From positions 1 to 60,416 of the forward strand of contig NZ_AEEB01000047.1 in assembly GCF_000179775.1 (NCBI RefSeq): a stretch of 60,416 bases of DNA, in the 5' to 3' direction. The translations under genes were made by a program, and so were the position numbers. This DNA is from Ahrensia sp. R2A130. GTDB taxonomy: Bacteria > Pseudomonadota > Alphaproteobacteria > Rhizobiales > Rhizobiaceae. The notes beneath the pieces are model-generated. The model was given only the letters and a program-made list of their open reading frames with translations, made no database searches and was not told the origin of the DNA. Shown one piece after another: positions 54,880-60,416 of this stretch; within the stretch, counting starts at the first letter, position 1; every line of letters begins with the position of its first letter.

Positions 54880-54893
54880 TGTGGTATACCACA
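54880..54893. promoter_or_regulatory. Palindrome upstream of the second gntR gene
   Basis: TGTGGTATACCACA is a perfect 14-bp palindrome 75 bp before the gntR start. It has the same TGGT/ACCA half-sites as the two other operators but a 2-bp spacer. Autoregulation by the GntR protein is likely. Confidence 0.6.
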
Positions 54894-54967
54894 TCACAAA
54901 CGCCACATATTTGGTGTCGCGGTATTGCGAATTTGAAGATCCGAAGCTGGGAGGCTGACTGCCGACA

Positions 54968-55684
54968 ATGTCGATTACCGGAAAGCTGGCACCAATCGCT
55001 GTGAACTTCACTCTGAAGGATCACACGTATGACGTTTTAAAAGACGCTATTTTGGATATGAACATCTATGCTGAAGATGCTGATCTTCGCCTTGATGAAC
55101 GCCAGATGGCGCAACGATTAGGAATTTCCCGCACGCCGATTAGGGAAGCGTTGGCTCGCTTGGCCCAAGATGGCCTGGTGGACATTCAACCACGTCGCGG
55201 CGTGTTCATCATTCGAAAAAACATGAACGAAGTGCTGGAAATGATCGTCACATGGGCTGCGTTGGAAAGCATGGCAGCCCGTCTGACAGCCGAACGTGCA
55301 ACGGATGCAGAGCTGCGTGAACTGCGAAAATTCGCATTGTTACATAGCATCGAAGCAAAGACGGCGCGGCTGTCGGAGTATTCGGAGGCCAACATCGAGT
55401 TCCATCAGCGGATTTTGAACCTTTCGGGCTGCGCGCTTTTGCGCACCACAGCTGACGGGCTCTTCCAACACATGCACGCCGTTCGCAAGCGAGCGATGGG
55501 CGAAGCTGATCGGGCAACGCAATCCGTTGCCGACCACATGGAAATTATCGAAGCATTGGAAGCCCGGGATCAGAATCTCGCGTCCCGTCTGGTGCGTGAG
55601 CATACGATGAGACTGCACGACCATGTTCGCGCGACATGGATGCGAATTGAGAACACCAGCTCTGACCAAGCAGCGGCTAGCTGA
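54968..55684 (+). CDS. GntR-family transcriptional regulator (FCD subfamily), oxalate block
   Basis: 238 residues: winged helix [40 protein letters not shown] (about 35-80) and an FCD domain ([16 protein letters not shown] ... [18 protein letters not shown] ... [32 protein letters not shown]), with conserved Asp/His ligands for an acid effector. GGGAGG lies 14 bases before the ATG. It precedes oxc by 23 bp in the same direction, so it is probably in one operon with oxc-frc, and the TGGT...ACCA palindromes nearby are its likely targets. Confidence 0.9.
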   Translation: MSITGKLAPIAVNFTLKDHTYDVLKDAILDMNIYAEDADLRLDERQMAQRLGISRTPIREALARLAQDGLVDIQPRRGVFIIRKNMNEVLEMIVTWAALESMAARLTAERATDAELRELRKFALLHSIEAKTARLSEYSEANIEFHQRILNLSGCALLRTTADGLFQHMHAVRKRAMGEADRATQSVADHMEIIEALEARDQNLASRLVREHTMRLHDHVRATWMRIENTSSDQAAAS

Positions 55685-55707
55685 GAAGACCTAGGGAGAG
55701 GATCAAA

Positions 55708-57486
55708 ATGGATACAGCAGACGCGGCAAGCGGCGATCACAGTGCCGGTGACATCACGGATGGCTTTCATCTTTTAATCGACGCGCTGAAGTTGAACGAC
55801 GTCGAAACGATCTATGGCGTTCCCGGTATCCCGATTACCGATCTGGGACGAATGATGCAGGAAGAAGGCCTCAGGGTGTTATCTTTCAGACATGAACAAA
55901 ACGCGGGCAATGCTGCTGCCATCGCTGGATATCTTACAAAGAAGCCCGGCGTTTGCCTCACGGTTTCAGCTCCGGGTTTTCTCAACGGTCTCACCGCACT
56001 GGCCCACGCCACGACCAACTGCTGGCCAATGATTCTCATTTCCGGATCGTCCGAGCGGGAGGTCGTTGACCTCATGCAGGGCGACTACGAAGAGATGGAT
56101 CAACTCGCCATTGCAAAGCCGCTCTGCAAAGCCGCGTTTCGCGTACTGCATGCCCAAGACATTGGGATCGCTGTTGCCCGCGCCGTTCGTGCCGCCGTTT
56201 CAGGCCGTCCCGGGGGTGTTTACCTCGACATTCCTGGCGCGCTTTTGGGTCAGGTTATGGATGCCGTTGAGGGGGCTCAGTCGCTTGTCAAAGTCATCGA
56301 TCCTGCGCCGGCGCAACACCCCGCACCGGAAGCTGTTAAACGAGCGCTCGACGTCATCAAAAGTGCCAAACGCCCTCTTATCATTCTTGGCAAAGGCGCT
56401 GCTTATGCTCAGGCTGATGACGTAGTACGGGAATTTGTTGAGAAAAGCGGAATTCCCTATCTTCCCATGAGCATGGCCAAGGGCCTGTTGCCCGATGGCC
56501 ATGACCAATCTGCAGGTGCCGCCCGTTCGCTGGCGCTAAAGGAATCCGATGTCGTCATCATGGTCGGCGCACGTCTCAATTGGTTGTTGTCGCACGGTAA
56601 AGGCAAGCAGTGGGGACCTGCCCACTCAACCCGCTTTGTGCAGATCGACATTGAACCACGAGAAATGGATTCCAATGTCGAAATCGCGGCACCTCTGGTG
56701 GGTGACATTGAATCCTGCCTCTCGGCGCTAACGAAAGCTATGGGCAAGAACTGGAAAACACCTCCAGCCGAATGGACAGACGCCGTCCGCGAAAAGCGCG
56801 ATGCCAACGTCGCCAAGATGGCGCCATCGCTTCAGAACAATGCATCGCCCATGAATTATGCTGGCGCGCTGGGCGCTATAAAACGCATCATCGATAAGAA
56901 CCCTGAAACGATGTTCGTCAACGAAGGCGCAAACACGTTGGATTTCGCCCGTTCGATGGTCGACATGCACCGCCCGCGCAAACGTTTGGACGTTGGCACA
57001 TGGGGCGTCATGGGAGTTGGCATGGGAACGGCGATTGCCGCCGCAGTCGAATCCGACCTGCCTGTACTTGCAGTGGAAGGCGATAGCGCCTTCGGCTTTT
57101 CCGGCATGGAGGTGGAGACCATCTGCCGATACAATCTGCCGATCTGCATTGTCGTCTTCAATAACAATGGCATCTATCGCGGCACCGACGTCAATCGTGC
57201 CGGTGGAGAAGATCCTGCACCAACGGTGTTTGTCGAAGGTGCCCGTTATGACAAGATGATGGAAGCTTTCGGTGGTGTTGGCGCTTATGCGACAAACCCC
57301 GACGAACTTCATCAGGCCGTTAGTGATGCGCTAAAATCCGGTAAGCCAACTCTAGTCAACGCGGTCATCGACCCCGCAGCTGGCAAGGAAAGCGGCAATA
57401 TCGGCTCCCTCAATCCAACCAGCGTCGTTGTCAAACGAATGGGCGGCAAGGTTCTCGAAATTATCAAGCAGAAAGCATCCCGATGA
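55708..57486 (+). CDS. oxc: Oxalyl-CoA decarboxylase
   Basis: 592 residues of a thiamine-diphosphate enzyme: oxalyl-CoA to formyl-CoA and CO2. Visible: the cofactor Glu in [16 protein letters not shown] (about 53), the DYEEMDQ segment (family active-site Tyr and Glu region), a central nucleotide-like domain (about 200-340), and the diphosphate/Mg motif [31 protein letters not shown] (GDS...NNN, about 450-480). [22 protein letters not shown] and HGKGKQWG are oxc-typical. It is coupled to frc by ATGA overlap. Confidence 0.95.
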   Translation: MDTADAASGDHSAGDITDGFHLLIDALKLNDVETIYGVPGIPITDLGRMMQEEGLRVLSFRHEQNAGNAAAIAGYLTKKPGVCLTVSAPGFLNGLTALAHATTNCWPMILISGSSEREVVDLMQGDYEEMDQLAIAKPLCKAAFRVLHAQDIGIAVARAVRAAVSGRPGGVYLDIPGALLGQVMDAVEGAQSLVKVIDPAPAQHPAPEAVKRALDVIKSAKRPLIILGKGAAYAQADDVVREFVEKSGIPYLPMSMAKGLLPDGHDQSAGAARSLALKESDVVIMVGARLNWLLSHGKGKQWGPAHSTRFVQIDIEPREMDSNVEIAAPLVGDIESCLSALTKAMGKNWKTPPAEWTDAVREKRDANVAKMAPSLQNNASPMNYAGALGAIKRIIDKNPETMFVNEGANTLDFARSMVDMHRPRKRLDVGTWGVMGVGMGTAIAAAVESDLPVLAVEGDSAFGFSGMEVETICRYNLPICIVVFNNNGIYRGTDVNRAGGEDPAPTVFVEGARYDKMMEAFGGVGAYATNPDELHQAVSDALKSGKPTLVNAVIDPAAGKESGNIGSLNPTSVVVKRMGGKVLEIIKQKASR

Positions 57487-58748
57487 AGGCTCTTGAAGGC
57501 ATTCGCATTCTCGATTTCACCCACGTCCAATCCGGTCCCACATGCACGCAGTTGCTGGCTTGGTTCGGGGCTGACGTCATCAAGGTGGAGCGGCCCGGTG
57601 TGGGCGATGCAACGCGCAAGCAGTTGCAAGACGTGCCTGATGCGGATTCGCTCTATTTCACGATGTTGAACCACAACAAACGGTCCATCGAACTGAACTC
57701 GAAGAACGAGACCGGCAAGGAAGTGCTGACGCGCCTTGTGGAAGAATGCGACGTGCTGGTGGAGAATTTCGCCCCCGGCGCACTGGACCGCATGGGCTTT
57801 GGCTGGGACCGGCTGAACGAGATCAATCCGCGCCTCATCATGGCGTCCATCAAGGGCTTTGGCCCGGGCAAATACGAAGACTGCAAGGTGTATGAGAACG
57901 TCGCGCAATGCGCTGGCGGTTCGGCTTCCACCACAGGTTTTCTCGACGGTCCACCGTTGGTCACGGCAGCGCAGATTGGTGATTCCGGTACAGGCCTTCA
58001 TCTGGCGCTGGGCATTGTCACCGCGCTTTTCCAGCGTGAGAAATCCGGCCGTGGCCAGAAGGTCGATGTGGCCATGCAGGATGGCGTGCTGAACCTGACC
58101 CGCGTGAAACTGCGCGACCAACAGCGGCTGGACCGTGTTGGAACGCTGCCGGAATACAGCCAAGCTGGCGAAGGCATTCCCTTCGGCGAGGCGACGCCGC
58201 GTGCGGGCAATGATTCAGGCGGTGGCCAGCCAGGGCGCATTCTCAAATGCGAGGGCTGGGAGACCGATCCGAATGCCTACACCTATTTCATCATTCAGGC
58301 TGCGGCCTGGGAGGGCGTTTGCGATGTGATCGGCAAGCCCGAGTGGAAGACGGAGGATGGCTTTGCGAAACCGGGCGACCGTCTCGACAAGCTGAACCAC
58401 ATCTTCGAAACGATCGAAGAATGGACGATGACCAAGTCGAAATTCGAGGTCATGGACATTTGTAACCCGAAGAACATTCCCGTCGGCCCGATCCTCTCGA
58501 TGAAAGAGATCGCCGAAGACGAAGGCCTCTATGCCACCGGCACGATGGTGAAGGTGCCGCATCCGGAGCGCGGCGAATATTTGTCCGTCGGTTGCCCGAT
58601 CAAGATGTCCGACAGCGCAGTGGACGTGGAACGTTCGCCACTGCTGGGCGAGCATACGAATGATATTCTCACCGATGTTCTGGGCTATTCAGGCGATGAT
58701 TTGGAACGGGTGAAAGCGTCTGGCGCGGTGGGCGAAGCGAAGGGGTAG
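57483..58748 (+). CDS. frc: Formyl-CoA:oxalate CoA-transferase
   Basis: 421 residues, family III CoA-transferase: formyl-CoA + oxalate to formate + oxalyl-CoA. Motifs: [28 protein letters not shown] with the conserved Gln, [24 protein letters not shown], catalytic Asp in [14 protein letters not shown] (about 168) and the glycine loop SGGGQPGRI (about 240). Length close to characterised Frc. Together with oxc it forms the classical oxalate cycle. Confidence 0.95.
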   Translation: MKALEGIRILDFTHVQSGPTCTQLLAWFGADVIKVERPGVGDATRKQLQDVPDADSLYFTMLNHNKRSIELNSKNETGKEVLTRLVEECDVLVENFAPGALDRMGFGWDRLNEINPRLIMASIKGFGPGKYEDCKVYENVAQCAGGSASTTGFLDGPPLVTAAQIGDSGTGLHLALGIVTALFQREKSGRGQKVDVAMQDGVLNLTRVKLRDQQRLDRVGTLPEYSQAGEGIPFGEATPRAGNDSGGGQPGRILKCEGWETDPNAYTYFIIQAAAWEGVCDVIGKPEWKTEDGFAKPGDRLDKLNHIFETIEEWTMTKSKFEVMDICNPKNIPVGPILSMKEIAEDEGLYATGTMVKVPHPERGEYLSVGCPIKMSDSAVDVERSPLLGEHTNDILTDVLGYSGDDLERVKASGAVGEAKG

Positions 58749-58802
58749 ACCTTCAAAATAGCGACGCACTTGCGTCCACACGCACCTTGGGAGGGGTAGC
58801 GA

Positions 58803-59720
58803 ATGCGACTTATAATTATGGGCCAACAGGCCTTCGGCAAAGACGCGCTGGCAAAGCTGCTGGAGGCAGGCACCGACGAGGTCGTGGCTGTTTATTGCGA
58901 GCCGGATCGGCATGGAAAGCCTGTCGACCCTATCAAGGAGTTCGCGCTCGAAAAAGGCCTGCCGGTGCATCAACCAGCGCACTTCAAGGATGATGAAACG
59001 CTCGACACGCTGAAAGACTTGAACGCTGATCTTATGGTCATGGCGTTCGTGAATGTCTTCGTTCCTGAAGCTGCGCGCGATACGCCAACCCATGGCTCGA
59101 TCTGTTTTCACCCGTCACTGCTGCCGCTCCATCGCGGGCCAAGCGCGGTGAACTGGCCAATTATCATGGGTCGGAAGGAATCCGGATACAGCTGGTTCTA
59201 CCCGACTGATGGTTTGGACGAAGGCGATGTTTTGCTGTCCTGGGAATGCCCCATCGAGCCCGATGACACGGTCATCAATCTCTACTTCAAGAAGATCTAC
59301 CCCTCCGCTGTGGCATCGGTTTTGCAGGTGGTAGACCTCTACCGCGACGGTAATCCTCCCCACATGGTGCAGGATGAATCGCAGGCGACGTACGAGCGTC
59401 GTTGCACCGCTAAACACGCGGCAATCGACTGGAACAAACCGGTTGGCCAAGTCTACAATTTGATCCGCGGTTGTAACCCGGCTCCGGGTGCTTGGACGAC
59501 GCATGGAGGTGCCAAACTAGGCGTTTTCGATAGCGCCCGCCTGCCGGGTGACGGCGTGTCCAGCAAGATCGTCGACATGAATGACGACGGAATTACCGTG
59601 CAATGCATTGGTGGTCGCATTCTCATAAAACGTGTCCGCCCAGATGGCGGTGACAAACAATTTGCAAATGACTGGGCGGTATCTGTCGGCTTGGCCGTCG
59701 GCGATATTCTGGGTTCATAG
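58803..59720 (+). CDS. Formyltransferase, 10-formyltetrahydrofolate-type
   Basis: 305 residues. It resembles the formyltransferase/hydrolase domain of 10-formyl-THF dehydrogenase and Met-tRNA formyltransferase: HPSLLPLHRGPSAVNWPI (about 100) with catalytic His, GYSWFYPTDGLDEGDVL (catalytic Asp, about 138), and a C-terminal OB-like domain (YNLIRGCNPAPGAWTTHGGAKLGVFD). GGGAGGGG precedes the ATG. Because it sits between frc and formate-THF ligase, it is not the housekeeping fmt; a role in formyl transfer between formyl-CoA or 10-formyl-THF and THF is a reasonable guess. Confidence 0.87.
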   Translation: MRLIIMGQQAFGKDALAKLLEAGTDEVVAVYCEPDRHGKPVDPIKEFALEKGLPVHQPAHFKDDETLDTLKDLNADLMVMAFVNVFVPEAARDTPTHGSICFHPSLLPLHRGPSAVNWPIIMGRKESGYSWFYPTDGLDEGDVLLSWECPIEPDDTVINLYFKKIYPSAVASVLQVVDLYRDGNPPHMVQDESQATYERRCTAKHAAIDWNKPVGQVYNLIRGCNPAPGAWTTHGGAKLGVFDSARLPGDGVSSKIVDMNDDGITVQCIGGRILIKRVRPDGGDKQFANDWAVSVGLAVGDILGS

Positions 59721-59729
59721 GAGAACACC

Positions 59730-60416
59730 ATGGCTTTCAAAACTGACATTGAGATTGCGCGCGAAGCGAAGAAGAAGCCTATTCAGGAGATTGGTGCAAA
59801 GCTCGGCATTGATGCTGCCGATCTGGTTCCCTACGGCCATGACAAGGCGAAGATCTCGGCTGAGTTCATCAAGGCGCAGGCCGACAAGAAAGACGGCAAG
59901 CTGATCCTCGTGACCGCCATCAACCCGACGCCCGCCGGTGAAGGCAAGACGACGACGACGGTTGGTCTTGGCGATGGCCTGAACGCTATCGGCAAGAACG
60001 CAGCAATCTGCATCCGCGAAGCTTCGCTCGGCCCATGCTTCGGCATGAAAGGTGGCGCTGCCGGCGGCGGCTACGCACAGGTGGTGCCGATGGAGGAAAT
60101 GAACCTCCACTTTACCGGTGATTTCCACGCCATCACCAGCGCTCACAACCTGCTGTCGGCGATGATCGACAACCACATCTATTGGGGCAACGCGCTGCGT
60201 ATCGATAACCGTCGCGTGGCCTGGAAGCGCGTCATCGACATGAACGACCGGGCGTTGCGCGATATCGTGACCTCGCTTGGCGGCGTTCCCAACGGCTTCC
60301 CCCGTCAGGCCGGTTTCGACATCACTGTAGCGTCCGAAGTCATGGCGATCCTGTGCCTGTCCAACGATCTGAAAGACCTGCAGCAGCGCTTGGGCGATAT
60401 CATCATCGCTTATACC
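59730..60416 (+). CDS. fhs: Formate--tetrahydrofolate ligase (3' end outside window)
   Basis: The first 229 residues of about 557 are visible. Motifs: [26 protein letters not shown], the P-loop [60 protein letters not shown] and DNHIYWGN. It makes 10-formyl-THF from formate, THF and ATP. GGAG stands 6 bases before the ATG, overlapping the end of the formyltransferase gene region, so the gene belongs to the oxalate operon and assimilates the formate released by Frc. Confidence 0.95.
   Translation, partial: MAFKTDIEIAREAKKKPIQEIGAKLGIDAADLVPYGHDKAKISAEFIKAQADKKDGKLILVTAINPTPAGEGKTTTTVGLGDGLNAIGKNAAICIREASLGPCFGMKGGAAGGGYAQVVPMEEMNLHFTGDFHAITSAHNLLSAMIDNHIYWGNALRIDNRRVAWKRVIDMNDRALRDIVTSLGGVPNGFPRQAGFDITVASEVMAILCLSNDLKDLQQRLGDIIIAYT

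Overview
The window looks like a chromosomal segment of an alphaproteobacterium, probably from the Hyphomicrobiales (or a neighbouring marine lineage). The pointers are the many solute-binding-protein transporters (two TRAP systems, one TctABC, a ugpBAEC system and an NMT1/THI5-type ABC system), a Bradyrhizobium-type D-tartrate dehydratase, and a match to the CtrA site pattern TTAA-N7-TTAACC. Base composition is moderately GC-rich. The species cannot be named from the sequence alone. I saw no rRNA, tRNA or CRISPR array.

Left part (1-18.3 kb): secretion and surface. The C-terminal 1865 residues of a giant repeat adhesin with an RTX-type type I secretion tail are followed by a TolC-like outer membrane protein, an ABC exporter and an HlyD adaptor, with a CtrA-like site ahead of tolC. 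Convergent to these is a yceI / ECF sigma / anti-sigma group, in which the sigma gene has no ordinary start codon. Then come an NMT1/THI5-type ABC transporter and, on the minus strand, a galactose/glyoxal-oxidase-like radical copper enzyme. That enzyme has a PA14 domain, no signal peptide and a duplicated C-terminal tail of type I secretion style.

Middle part (18.6-34.9 kb): uptake and catabolism. It contains a BASS-family transporter and an acyl-CoA ligase. A four-gene zinc-uptake-like cluster (ZrgA/DUF2796, ABC ATPase, FtsX-type permease, DUF3299) lies divergent from a YwnA-like Rrf2 regulator. A GntR/SDR pair faces a TRAP transporter operon. D(-)-tartrate dehydratase lies next to a tctCAB transporter operon.

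IS-bracketed part (35.2-49.1 kb): two decayed IS6-family copies in the same orientation flank about 12.3 kb. This carries an RND efflux pump (adaptor and permease), ugpBAEC, and a glutamine-synthetase-like ligase with an iron-type alcohol dehydrogenase. Both transposases share the same two amber codons and the same frameshift. The left copy has also lost 107 bp between 7-bp direct repeats.

Right part (49.1-60.4 kb): an oxalate / C1 block. It contains a cyclase-family hydrolase, a second TRAP transporter, a DenD-like dehydrogenase, a GntR regulator, oxalyl-CoA decarboxylase, formyl-CoA transferase, a 10-formyl-THF-type formyltransferase and the start of formate-THF ligase (cut by the window end). 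Three palindromes built on TGGT...ACCA lie in front of the TRAP, denD and gntR genes, suggesting one regulator controls the block. The inferred route is: acid import, oxalate activation and decarboxylation, then transfer of the formyl/formate carbon to tetrahydrofolate.
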